Shown here one piece after another: positions 35,784 through 44,197 of a stretch of DNA of 64,000 nt. Made by a program: the position numbers and the translations under genes. The first letter of the stretch is position 1, and every line of letters begins with the position of its first letter. Under the pieces are notes generated by a model that was not told where the DNA came from, ran no database searches, and saw only the letters and a program-made list of their open reading frames with translations. This stretch comes from Mycobacterium sp. D16R12 (GTDB lineage Bacteria; Actinomycetota; Actinomycetes; Mycobacteriales; Mycobacteriaceae): contig NZ_MAFC01000009.1 in the NCBI RefSeq assembly GCF_002013465.1, forward strand, positions 248,001 through 312,000. Direction: 5' to 3'.

Positions 35784-36542
35784 ATGGCCGACGAAGTCCT
35801 GATCGAACAGCGTGACCGTGTCCTGCTGATCACCATCAACCGTCCGGACGCGCGTAACGCGGTCAACAGGGCCGTCAGCCAGGGGCTCGCCGCTGCGGCG
35901 GACCAGCTGGACAGCTCCGATGAGCTATCCGTCGCCATCCTCACCGGCGCGGGTGGAAATTTCTGCGCGGGAATGGATCTCAAGGCGTTCGTGAGCGGCG
36001 AGGCGGTGCTGTCCGAGCGCGGCCTTGGTTTCACCAACGTGCCACCACGTAAGCCGATCATCGCCGCGGTAGAGGGCTTCGCCCTGGCCGGTGGCACCGA
36101 ACTCGTGCTCTCCTGCGACCTCGTGGTGGCCGGTCGGAGCGCCAAGTTCGGCATCCCCGAGGTGAAGCGCGGTCTGGTGGCCGGTGCAGGTGGCCTGCTG
36201 CGTCTGCCGAACCGGATCCCGTACCAGGTGGCCATGGAGCTGGCGCTCACCGGCGACTCGTTCACCGCGGAAGACGCTGCCAAGTACGGGTTCATCAACC
36301 GGCTCGTCGACGATGGACAGGCATTGGATACCGCACTTGAGCTGGCGGCCAAGATCACCGCGAACGGTCCGTTGGCTGTCGCCGCCACCAAGCGCATCAT
36401 CATCGAGTCGGCGAGCTGGGCGCCCGAGCAAGCCTTCGCCAAGCAGGGCGAGATCCTCATGCCGATCTTCGTGTCCGAGGACGCCAAGGAGGGGGCGAAG
36501 GCGTTCGCCGAGAAGCGCGCGCCCGTCTGGAAGGGCAAGTAG
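35784..36542 (+). CDS. Enoyl-CoA hydratase/isomerase (crotonase family)
   Basis: A 252-residue crotonase. The oxyanion-hole segments GGNFCAGMDLKAF and EGFALAGGTELVLSCD are intact, and a glutamate is present in GIPEVKRGLVAGAGG, the place of the first catalytic acid of hydratases. It should hydrate enoyl-CoA in beta-oxidation. It starts 35 bases after the kinase-like gene with GAGAGGA upstream, so the two are probably co-transcribed. Confidence 0.9.
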   Translation: MADEVLIEQRDRVLLITINRPDARNAVNRAVSQGLAAAADQLDSSDELSVAILTGAGGNFCAGMDLKAFVSGEAVLSERGLGFTNVPPRKPIIAAVEGFALAGGTELVLSCDLVVAGRSAKFGIPEVKRGLVAGAGGLLRLPNRIPYQVAMELALTGDSFTAEDAAKYGFINRLVDDGQALDTALELAAKITANGPLAVAATKRIIIESASWAPEQAFAKQGEILMPIFVSEDAKEGAKAFAEKRAPVWKGK

Positions 36543-36696
36543 CTCTTCGGATCGGTCTCCGCGAAAGGGGCCGGTGGCGCTCCCAGCCAATCGGCGTACT
36601 GTAGTTAGTTGTGCGAACTTGTCTTGGGTAAAGCCCACTGACCTGCGTCTTTAAATGTACGCACACCTGACATGCACGTTTGATGGGAGACCTGCC

Positions 36697-37629
36697 GTGG
36701 CCAGAACCGAAGGTGACACCTGGGACATCGTGACGAGCGTGGGGGCGACCGCGCTCATCGTCTCGGCCATGCGTGCCGTGGAGGCGCGTAAGGCGGAACC
36801 GCTCGCGCGAGACGATTACGCGCAGTATTTCGTGGCGGCGACCAAGGTCGAGGCGCCGATCTTCTCCGAACTGTTGGAGGACCCCGCCGTCGCCCAGGAG
36901 CCTGACGTGCAGCTGTTCTCAAGCTACCTCGGGGCCCGGACGAAGTACTTCGATGACTTCTTTCTGGACGCCGGAGCTATGGGTGTCCGGCAGGCCGTGA
37001 TTCTGGCGGCTGGGCTCGATGTTCGCGGATACCGGCTGCCCTGGGCATCTGGCACCACGGTCTACGAGCTTGACCTCCCGAAGGTGCTCGAGTTCAAGAA
37101 GCAGGTTCTTGACGAGCATGAGGCTCGGGCCACGGCCACCGTTCGTGATCTGCACGTAGATCTCCGTGACGATTGGCCCGCGGCGCTCAGCGCGGCGGGA
37201 TTCGATCCCACGCAGCCCACAGCGTGGCTGGCCGAGGGGCTACTCCCCTTCTTGCCCGGTGTCGCCCAGGATCTGCTGTTCGAGCGCATTGTCGACCTGT
37301 CCGTACCGGGAAGCCGGATCGCGGTGGAGGACTTCGGCGCTCCCGGCACCCAGGCGGATCGGATGTCGAACGCGATGGAGAAGGAAGACGGCGCGCTGCA
37401 GCGGATCTTCAAGAGCATCGTGGAAGATGATGCGCCCCCGTCGAGCCTGTGGTTTGGCGATGATCGCGAGGATCCGGCGCAATGGCTGACCGGCCGCGGT
37501 TGGACCGTCGAGGCGACGACCGCAGGTGAGCTGTTGAAGCGATACAACCGGGCTCCATTGGCCGGTGAGGATGAGCTCACCGATGCCATGGGGCAGAGCC
37601 GGTACTTCACCGCAGTGCTCGGCGCGTAG
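36697..37629 (+). CDS. TIGR00027-family SAM-dependent methyltransferase (copy 3)
   Basis: A 310-residue member of the TIGR00027 family and the first of four tandem copies. The SAM motif is VILAAGLDVRGYRL, then YELDLPKVLEFK. GTG 36697 after GGGAG is preferred over an in-frame ATG at 36655, because the resulting start (VARTEGDTWDIVTSVG) aligns with copy 4. It has one of the more diverged motif II segments (LDLP in place of IDQP). The substrate is unknown. Confidence 0.88.
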   Translation: MARTEGDTWDIVTSVGATALIVSAMRAVEARKAEPLARDDYAQYFVAATKVEAPIFSELLEDPAVAQEPDVQLFSSYLGARTKYFDDFFLDAGAMGVRQAVILAAGLDVRGYRLPWASGTTVYELDLPKVLEFKKQVLDEHEARATATVRDLHVDLRDDWPAALSAAGFDPTQPTAWLAEGLLPFLPGVAQDLLFERIVDLSVPGSRIAVEDFGAPGTQADRMSNAMEKEDGALQRIFKSIVEDDAPPSSLWFGDDREDPAQWLTGRGWTVEATTAGELLKRYNRAPLAGEDELTDAMGQSRYFTAVLGA

Positions 37630-37631
37630 CC

Positions 37632-38519
37632 GTGGCGCGCACCGAGGGAGACACCTGGGACATCGTGACGAGTGTCGGCTACACGGCCCTCGCGGTGGCG
37701 GCCGCTCGCGCACTCGATGCCAAGCTGGATCCGCCACTGGCACATGATGAGTACGCCGAGAAGTTCGTTGCCGCCGCCGGTGAACCGCATCTCGCCGAGG
37801 CGGTGGTTGCCGGTGATATCAGTGGCTTCGCCGGGGCCAATGCTGGATGGGTCGGTGTGCGGACTCGGTTCTTTGACAACTTCTTCGCCGACGCGGCCGG
37901 TACGGGCGTGCGTCAAGTGGTCATTCTGGCTGCCGGATTAGACGCGCGCGCATACCGATTGCCCTGGCCCACGGGGACGACCGTTTTCGAGGTGGATCAG
38001 CCCCGGGTGCTTGAATTCAAAGATCAGGTGCTCGCCGGGGTGGATGCGGGACCTGCCGCCGGCCGGGTGCCGGTGGCCGTCGACTTGCGTGATGATTGGC
38101 CGAAAGCATTGGTGGGAGCAAGATTCGACGCCACGCAACCCACCGCGTGGGCTCTGGAAGGGCTCTTGCCCTACCTGCCCGGAGCGGCGCAGGACGCACT
38201 CTTTGAGCGGTTGCATGAGCTGTCGGCTCCGGGGAGCTGGATTGCGGCCGAGCTGGGCCCTGGGCCAGGAGAGATCGCGCAGTTTGAGCAGGACATGCCG
38301 GCAGGCGCTGATTCCGCGGGCCATCCACGGGTATCCGAACTCTGGTATGACGATCCTCGGCGCGACACCAAATCGTGGCTTGCCGAAAGAGGCTGGGCCA
38401 TCACGGAAACTGACCTTGTTGATGCGGCCGTCGGATACGGGCGGCCGTTCGGTGAGCAACCACGCTCGTTCGAAACATTGCTCCGCACCAAGTTTTTCAC
38501 CGCTACCCGGACAAGCTGA
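37632..38519 (+). CDS. TIGR00027-family SAM-dependent methyltransferase (copy 4)
   Basis: A 295-residue paralogue beginning two bases after copy 3, with a GTG start and the same ARTEGDTWDIVTSVG opening. The SAM motif is VILAAGLDARAYRL and the acidic strand FEVDQPRVLEFK. It is the shortest of the six copies; the segment after the AELG-type motif is reduced. TAWALEGLLPYLP replaces the usual TAWLAEGL. Confidence 0.88.
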   Translation: MARTEGDTWDIVTSVGYTALAVAAARALDAKLDPPLAHDEYAEKFVAAAGEPHLAEAVVAGDISGFAGANAGWVGVRTRFFDNFFADAAGTGVRQVVILAAGLDARAYRLPWPTGTTVFEVDQPRVLEFKDQVLAGVDAGPAAGRVPVAVDLRDDWPKALVGARFDATQPTAWALEGLLPYLPGAAQDALFERLHELSAPGSWIAAELGPGPGEIAQFEQDMPAGADSAGHPRVSELWYDDPRRDTKSWLAERGWAITETDLVDAAVGYGRPFGEQPRSFETLLRTKFFTATRTS

Positions 38520-38528
38520 AAGGGCACC

Positions 38529-39455
38529 ATGACTGACGTCGAGGACAAGAATTCGATCCGCAGCGACGGCGACTCGTGGGACATCGTATCGAGCGTGGGT
38601 TACACCGCGCTGGGTGTCAGTGCGCAGCGAGCCGTGGAGAGTGAGCGGCCTGACGCGCTGATCGCCGACCCATTCGCCAAACATTTCGTGCTCGCGGCGG
38701 GCGAACCCCATTTGATCGATACGATCACCAAACGCGATGCACCACAGGCGTCTCCGTTCGAGTACCTGCGTGGCATGGGCATGCGCAGCCGATTCTTCGA
38801 CGAGTTCTTCCTGGATGCCGCGGCTTCGGGTATCCGGCAGGCGGTGATTCTCGCCGCGGGGCTGGACGCCCGGGCGCACCGGCTGCCGTGGCCTGCCGGG
38901 GTGACCGTGTACGAGTTGGATCAGCCGCAGGTGCTGGCCTTCAAGGACCGGGTGTATGCCGAGCAGGGCGCCGCACCGACAAGTGATCGCCGGACCGTAG
39001 CGGTGGATCTGCGTGATGACTGGCCGGTGGCGCTGAAGGCGGCCGGATTCGATTCCAGCCAGCCGACCGCGTGGTCGGCCGAAGGGCTGTTGCCGTATCT
39101 GCCCGCGGCCGCGCAAGAGCTGTTGTTCGAGCGGGTGGCCGAACTCTCGGCACCCGGCAGTCAGGCCGCCATCGAGGGCCCGACGGGTGTCATGGGAATG
39201 AGTCAATTCGCGAAGGTCGAGCAGAAGTATCGATCCGAGAAGGACACCTTCGGCAAGATCGACATCACCGAGCTGTTTTACGACGAGGAGAAGACGCCGG
39301 CCATCGAGTGGTTCTCCGCACGCGGATGGAACACCCAGGGGCTGGACATGTTCGCGCTGGCCGACCGATACGGCGTGCAGCATCCGGAAGTGCCCGAGGA
39401 CATCAGGGAACTTGCCGGTGCGATGCACTACCTGACCTGCACGCTGCCGAACTGA
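38529..39455 (+). CDS. TIGR00027-family SAM-dependent methyltransferase (copy 5)
   Basis: A 308-residue paralogue with VILAAGLDARAHRL as SAM motif and YELDQPQVLAFK. Its N-terminus (MTDVEDKNSIRSDGDSWDIVSSVG) is nearly the same as that of copy 6, so copies 5 and 6 are the youngest duplicate pair in the cluster. It starts nine bases after copy 4. Confidence 0.88.
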   Translation: MTDVEDKNSIRSDGDSWDIVSSVGYTALGVSAQRAVESERPDALIADPFAKHFVLAAGEPHLIDTITKRDAPQASPFEYLRGMGMRSRFFDEFFLDAAASGIRQAVILAAGLDARAHRLPWPAGVTVYELDQPQVLAFKDRVYAEQGAAPTSDRRTVAVDLRDDWPVALKAAGFDSSQPTAWSAEGLLPYLPAAAQELLFERVAELSAPGSQAAIEGPTGVMGMSQFAKVEQKYRSEKDTFGKIDITELFYDEEKTPAIEWFSARGWNTQGLDMFALADRYGVQHPEVPEDIRELAGAMHYLTCTLPN

Positions 39456-39465
39456 AAGGATCGTC

Positions 39466-40392
39466 ATGACCAACATCGAGGACAAGGATTGGTCGCGTAG
39501 CGAGGGCGACTCCTGGGACATCGTGTCGAGCGTCGGGTTCACGGCGCTGGGGGTGGCCGCGGCGCGCGCACTCGAGAACACACAGACCGATCCGCTGGTG
39601 CGTGACCAGTACGCGGAACACTTCGTGCGCGCCGCTGGTGAGCCACACCTGATTGGGCTGCTGGACAATCCCGACGCGCAGACACTGAATCCCACCTCCG
39701 CATTGAGGCAGATCGGTCTACGCAGCAGGTTCTTCGACGAGTTCTTCCTCGGCGCAACGAATTCCGGTTGCAAGCAGGCGGTGATTCTGGCTGCCGGACT
39801 TGATGTGCGCGCGCATCGTTTGCCGTGGCCGGCGGGTACCAAGGTCTTCGAGCTGGACCAGACACAGGTACTGGAATTCAAGGACCGGGTACTGGCCGAA
39901 CGTGGTGCCACGCTGACGACTGATCGCCGTGAGGTCGCCGTCGATCTGCGGGATGACTGGCCGGCGGCACTGCTCGCCGCGGGCTTCGACCCCGAGGTCC
40001 CCACGGCCTGGTCGGCGGAGGGGTTGATTGTCTATTTGCCTTCCGCCGCACAGGATCTGCTGTTCGAGCGGGTTGTCGCGTTGTCGGCGCCAGGCAGTCG
40101 GATCGCCGTGGAAGCCACCCGCGGCAGGCCCAACATCGCCAAGTGGGGTGAGGTCCAGAAGAAGTACGCGGACGACAGCCATCCCATGTCGAAGGTGGAC
40201 ATCAGTTCGTTGTTCTACGACGAAGATCGCGCTGATGTCGCGGAGTGGCTGGCCGCGCGCGGATGGACGGTGCAGGGTGCGCATGCCCTGGAACTGGCCG
40301 CGGCCTATGGGGTCGAGGTCCCGGATCTGCCGGAGGACGTCGTGGAACTCATCGAGCAGGGCAACTACCTCACCGCGATTTTGCCCAGCTAG
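39466..40392 (+). CDS. TIGR00027-family SAM-dependent methyltransferase (copy 6)
   Basis: A 308-residue paralogue, ten bases after copy 5 and preceded by GAAAGGA. The SAM motif is VILAAGLDVRAHRL with FELDQTQVLEFK. It closes the four-gene tandem array. The tight spacing of all four implies a single transcript and possibly a multi-step or hetero-oligomeric function. Confidence 0.88.
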   Translation: MTNIEDKDWSRSEGDSWDIVSSVGFTALGVAAARALENTQTDPLVRDQYAEHFVRAAGEPHLIGLLDNPDAQTLNPTSALRQIGLRSRFFDEFFLGATNSGCKQAVILAAGLDVRAHRLPWPAGTKVFELDQTQVLEFKDRVLAERGATLTTDRREVAVDLRDDWPAALLAAGFDPEVPTAWSAEGLIVYLPSAAQDLLFERVVALSAPGSRIAVEATRGRPNIAKWGEVQKKYADDSHPMSKVDISSLFYDEDRADVAEWLAARGWTVQGAHALELAAAYGVEVPDLPEDVVELIEQGNYLTAILPS

Positions 40393-40434
40393 ACGGGCTA
40401 TCCCCAGGGTCTGGCTAGGTACTGCGTTCCGGAC

Positions 40435-40456
40435 TAACATGCGGGAGGGGCATGTT
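40435..40456 (+). promoter_or_regulatory. Inverted repeat and possible -10 before the effector module
   Basis: AACATGC (40436-40442) and GCATGTT (40450-40456) form a perfect 7-bp inverted repeat with a 7-base GGGAGGG spacer, 14 bases upstream of the 40471 start. TAACAT at 40435-40440 fits a mycobacterial -10 (TAnnnT). The repeat may be an operator or a leader hairpin. GGGGGAG at 40458-40464 is the ribosome binding site. Confidence 0.45.
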
Positions 40457-40470
40457 CAGAGGGGGAGCAG

Positions 40471-40767
40471 ATGAAGATCGACCCGGCAGCGACGGAGAAG
40501 TGTGCGGCGCAACTCGATGCGACAGATGCGCACGTCGAGTTCGCCAAGGGCAAGCTGCGCGCCACGGAGGGCAAGGACCTCGGCGACCTGACCGATGCCA
40601 TGAACGCTGCACGGGACAGGGTATCGGGCGCGCTGGGCACCGTTGCGGCTGTGCAGAAAGAGATTTCGCAGAACATCCGCACGTGCACCAAGGCCCTTGT
40701 CGAGATGGATCAGCGCAACGCGGGGAACCTGAGTGATGCCGGAGTCAAGTTCCCGGTGCTCAACTAG
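40471..40767 (+). CDS. Small helical protein, type VII secretion (EsxA/EspC-like) partner candidate
   Basis: A 98-residue protein predicted to be almost all alpha-helical, without signal peptide. Size, a central break (GKDLGDL) between two helices, and its place before a larger gene fit the WXG100/EspC-like small partners of type VII substrates. It has no WxG and no clear YxxxD motif, so family membership is inferred. It may act as the chaperone-like partner of the downstream protein, whose gene starts 12 bases later. Confidence 0.6.
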   Translation: MKIDPAATEKCAAQLDATDAHVEFAKGKLRATEGKDLGDLTDAMNAARDRVSGALGTVAAVQKEISQNIRTCTKALVEMDQRNAGNLSDAGVKFPVLN

Positions 40768-40779
40768 GGCCGGTGTGCG

Positions 40780-42360
40780 ATGACTCTGGGAGACACACAA
40801 AAGCAGCTTGAGCAGGTTGTCGCCGACCTTCGACAGATCGGTGAGATCACCATCAGCACGGTCTGGCCTATCGCCAGAAAGGTAGTCAGCGCCGTCCGCA
40901 AGGTCATCGCGGTGGCCACTGAGCCGCCTCCACCCGATCCGGCGACCGTGCGTGATGTCGCCGCACGCTGGCGAGAGATGGCGCCCGCGATGGGGGAGTG
41001 GCATGCCAACGATGTTCAGCAGGCGCAGAACACAATCCCGGAAACGGTGTGGGGACGGACGCCGGGTGATCCGGGCGGAGAGACAACCGGGGATAAGGCG
41101 CGCACGAGCATCGCGAACTTCAAGACGCGATCCACGACGATAGGTCCGGCCGCAACGGGGGTGGCGACCTCCCTGGAGACCTTTGGCGGATCGATGGAAA
41201 AGGCACGCGACCGTTGGCATAACGCGTTTGCGTCGCTCAAGGACGATGTCGACTGGAACAACATTCCGAAGGCGCCATGGGACGCCATCCCGTATGTCCG
41301 AAAGCTCGTGGGCGACGTCGTGCACGGTGTCGAAGAACTCGCTGGTGCATATGGGGACGCCGACAAGGCAGTCAATACCGCCAAAGGTGAACTCGGAAAG
41401 GCTGTGCAGGGCATCACCTTGCCCGATCACACGTCCGTCGCGGCGGGTGCGATCGGTTCGGTCAACAATTGGTCGGGTGTCAAGGACGATCCAGATGGAC
41501 ATAAGGACGGAACCGGTTTGCGGCCCGGCGTTCAAGAACGTGCAGATGCCAACCTGGCGGCGATGAGTCCCGAGGATCGAGCCAAGGCGCAGGCATTGCT
41601 CGACAACGCGAAGGACGAGGCGCGACGCAACTGGATCGTCTCGGCTCTCGCGAGGGGAACGGATATCGGTACACTGCAACACTTCTCGGACAAACTAGCG
41701 CTGATGGATGATCAACAGGTGCGCGAGCTTGACCCGGTGGAGTACGCCAAGAATCATCCGGGCGTTCTGACGCAACCTGACGGCACCACCTGCGGATCGT
41801 CTTCTCTTGTCGTCGCCAAGATGATCAACGACCCGGTGTATGCGATGAAGGTGCTCACGGGGTACGACCCGTCAGCGTCCGAGCCGCCACAGCCGGGACA
41901 GTCGATGTCCACATCCGAGGTCACGGCCAAGTTCGCGGATGAAGCCAAGAAAATGCACGACTCGACCAACAACGCGATCGTCCCCGGTTGGGGCACCACC
42001 TGGCCGGAGTCATTGGGAACACCCCCAGGGGGCGCCGCAGACGAGATGGGCAAGCCCGGTGGTCCCGGTGTCCCGGGCAGTGCATACCGATTCGAGGTGG
42101 CGAATCCGCTAGGCCCGTCGGGGGACTATCAAGCAATTAGTGCGGCCGTCCAGTCCGGGCAGTCGGTGCCGCTGTTCGTCGGCAGCGGAGTGAACGGCCA
42201 CATCGTCTTGGTTACGGGAATGCAGGGTGACTCACTGGAGATCTATGAACCGTCATCAGGGCAGAAGATGACAATCCCGAAGGATGATTTCGTCAACAAC
42301 CGAATATCGTTCGGCGGCGAAACGCGCTATCGGCCATGGGGCGAGGTGATACCGAAGTGA
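40780..42360 (+). CDS. Putative type VII-secreted protein with C-terminal C39-like cysteine peptidase domain
   Basis: The 526-residue protein has two parts. Residues about 1-200 are helical, contain WREMAPAMGEWH and VWGRTPGD, and end with YGDAD at 191-195, a match to the YxxxD/E export signal of type VII substrates after a helical hairpin. Residues about 325-526 resemble peptidase C39-like domains: QPDGTTCGSSS with Q332 and candidate nucleophile C338, then GHIVLVTGMQGD with H474, and IYEP with E490 where C39 enzymes usually have Asp/Asn. A Gly/Pro-rich insert lies at about 395-430. I infer an exported protease or peptidase-fold toxin. There is no signal peptide. Confidence 0.65.
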   Translation: MTLGDTQKQLEQVVADLRQIGEITISTVWPIARKVVSAVRKVIAVATEPPPPDPATVRDVAARWREMAPAMGEWHANDVQQAQNTIPETVWGRTPGDPGGETTGDKARTSIANFKTRSTTIGPAATGVATSLETFGGSMEKARDRWHNAFASLKDDVDWNNIPKAPWDAIPYVRKLVGDVVHGVEELAGAYGDADKAVNTAKGELGKAVQGITLPDHTSVAAGAIGSVNNWSGVKDDPDGHKDGTGLRPGVQERADANLAAMSPEDRAKAQALLDNAKDEARRNWIVSALARGTDIGTLQHFSDKLALMDDQQVRELDPVEYAKNHPGVLTQPDGTTCGSSSLVVAKMINDPVYAMKVLTGYDPSASEPPQPGQSMSTSEVTAKFADEAKKMHDSTNNAIVPGWGTTWPESLGTPPGGAADEMGKPGGPGVPGSAYRFEVANPLGPSGDYQAISAAVQSGQSVPLFVGSGVNGHIVLVTGMQGDSLEIYEPSSGQKMTIPKDDFVNNRISFGGETRYRPWGEVIPK

Positions 42361-43031
42361 AGGGCATACGGCTTTCGCCGGTGCTGTTGCTGGTTTTCGT
42401 ACTGGCGGCGTCCTGTCCTGGGCACCCCGAGACCTTCGAGCCCAACGATGTGGACGCAGCGCGATCTGCGCGGCTGGCCGCGGATGCCTGGCTTGCTCCC
42501 GCCAAGGCGTACCACGCCTCGTACAACGGGCTGAACAACATCTCACGCGAGGCGGTGGTCAGGACCGCGTCCTTCACAGCCGGCGATCCTTTGGACGTCG
42601 CCGCCCGCGAGACACAGAAGGCCTTGCAGAACGGATGGGTATTGACCTACGCCCACTGCGGCGCGGTAGGCCGGCCGATGTCATCGGTCAGCGCCCCTCA
42701 AACACTGTCGGGTGTTGAAGTGACTCTCGAGAAGTCACCGACCGACCCCGATCATGCGGCAATGGCACAGTTGACGGCCTTCCGTGCGGATCCCGACCCC
42801 GGCGGTCAAGGAGTCGTGGACATGGAGATCAACGCTTTTGCGCGGTATCACTCGGACAAGGGCTGGCCGAATCTGCCGAGCATCCCGATTGACACCACCT
42901 GTCTGGTGATACCGGGCGCGCCGACAGCTGGCCTCAATGCATCCGGGGCCTTTCCCAACGGAATTGTCCAGGGCGTTAGGGGTAGCCAGCCGCTGAACGA
43001 GAAGGGTGAACCTGACAAAACAGCGCAGTGA
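42357..43031 (+). CDS. Lipoprotein of the effector module, immunity candidate
   Basis: A 224-residue predicted lipoprotein: the signal LLLVFVLAAS is followed by acceptor Cys in the lipobox LAASC. The mature part has no domain I recognise; it contains two later cysteines (YAHCG, TTCLV) that could pair. GTG 42357 overlaps the stop of the C39-like gene by four bases (GTGA), so both are made together. An extracytoplasmic lipoprotein coupled to a possible exported peptidase suggests an immunity or docking role. That is inference. Confidence 0.65.
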   Translation: MKGIRLSPVLLLVFVLAASCPGHPETFEPNDVDAARSARLAADAWLAPAKAYHASYNGLNNISREAVVRTASFTAGDPLDVAARETQKALQNGWVLTYAHCGAVGRPMSSVSAPQTLSGVEVTLEKSPTDPDHAAMAQLTAFRADPDPGGQGVVDMEINAFARYHSDKGWPNLPSIPIDTTCLVIPGAPTAGLNASGAFPNGIVQGVRGSQPLNEKGEPDKTAQ

Positions 43032-43072
43032 GCCCGGCCGCACTACCGCGGCGCGGTGACACACTGGAGTGT

Positions 43073-44098
43073 GTGAGCCAAACCCCGGAGAACACAAAGT
43101 ACGTCGAGCCCGGTGAGTTCAAGCGGGACACCAACTACATCGAATCGCGGATCACCGCGGACGGCCGCGACGGCTACCCGGTGGAACCGGGTCGATACCG
43201 GCTCGTCGCGGCACGTGCCTGTCCGTGGGCCAACCGGACTCTGATCGTTCGCAGGCTTCTCGGGCTGGAAAATGTCTTGTCACTGGGGCTTTGCGGTCCC
43301 ACGCATGACAAGCGCAGCTGGACCTTCGATCTTGACCCGGGTGAGGTAGACCCCGTCTTGGGCATCCATTTCCTGCGTGATGCCTACCTCAAGCGGTTCC
43401 CGGAATATCCGCGAGGCATCACCGTGCCCGCGGTTGTGGAGGAGTCCACGGGGGAGGTCGTCACCAACGACTACGCGCAAATGACGTTGGATTTCTCCAC
43501 CGAATGGATTGACTACCACCGCCCCGGTGCCCCACAGCTGTATCCCGAGGCGCTGCGCACCGAAATCGACGAGGTAAACCGTCGCGTGTACACCGAGGTC
43601 AACAACGGCGTGTACCGCTGCGGTTTCGCCGGGGGCCAGGAGTCGTACGACGCCGCCTATGGCCGGCTGTTCACGGCGCTGGATTGGTTATCGGAAAGGC
43701 TTGCCGGGCAACGGTATCTGGTAGGTGACACCGTCACCGAGGCCGATGTGAGACTGTTCACCACGTTGGTCCGGTTCGATCCGGTGTACCACGGACATTT
43801 CAAGTGCAATCGCGAGAAGCTGACCGAGATGCCGGTGTTGTGGGCTTACGCGCGCGATCTGTATCAGACCCCGGGGTTTGGTGACACGGTCGACTTCGGA
43901 CAGATCAAGGAGCACTACTACGTGGTCCACACCGATATCAACCCCACGCGCATCGTCCCGAAGGGACCGGATCTGCGTGACTGGCTTACCTCGCATGGAC
44001 GCGAGACACTGGGTGGTAGACCATTCGGAGATGGCACCCCGCCGGGGGCGCCGACAGAGTCGGAACGCGTGCCAGATCACGGTCATTGCCCTGGTTAA
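43073..44098 (+). CDS. Glutathionyl-hydroquinone reductase-type (Xi-class) GST
   Basis: A 341-residue Xi-class glutathione-transferase-like protein (YqjG/ECM4 family) with catalytic C50 in AARACPWANR, the NDYAQMT-type thioredoxin-fold edge and an all-helical C-terminal domain. In other bacteria it removes glutathione from glutathionyl-hydroquinones. Mycobacteria make mycothiol instead, so the natural thiol here is probably mycothiol. GTG 43073 with TGGAG upstream is preferred over the in-frame ATG at 43028. Confidence 0.87.
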   Translation: MSQTPENTKYVEPGEFKRDTNYIESRITADGRDGYPVEPGRYRLVAARACPWANRTLIVRRLLGLENVLSLGLCGPTHDKRSWTFDLDPGEVDPVLGIHFLRDAYLKRFPEYPRGITVPAVVEESTGEVVTNDYAQMTLDFSTEWIDYHRPGAPQLYPEALRTEIDEVNRRVYTEVNNGVYRCGFAGGQESYDAAYGRLFTALDWLSERLAGQRYLVGDTVTEADVRLFTTLVRFDPVYHGHFKCNREKLTEMPVLWAYARDLYQTPGFGDTVDFGQIKEHYYVVHTDINPTRIVPKGPDLRDWLTSHGRETLGGRPFGDGTPPGAPTESERVPDHGHCPG

Positions 44099-44129
44099 CG
44101 ACCTTTGCAGGATTTACAAAAACGGAAGA

Positions 44130-44172
44130 CTTGTTAACAAGCATGCCTTTCCTTAGTATCCGTCGGCATGCT
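44130..44172 (+). promoter_or_regulatory. Palindromes in the pntAA promoter region
   Basis: CTTGTTAACAAG (44130-44141) is a perfect 12-bp palindrome. It is followed by a second inverted repeat, AGCATGCC (44140-44147) with GGCATGCT (44165-44172). The stretch 44100-44160 is clearly AT-richer than its surroundings. Both elements lie 26-68 bases before pntAA and are candidate operators or a leader stem. Confidence 0.45.
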
Positions 44173-44197
44173 GCACCACAGGGTGAAGGGCGAGTAG

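Noticed and set aside
37938..40004. 688-codon open frame antisense to the methyltransferase cluster
   Set aside because: Its repeated segments simply mirror the paralogous methyltransferase genes on the other strand. High GC3 removes stops in this frame; no start signal or domain supports it.
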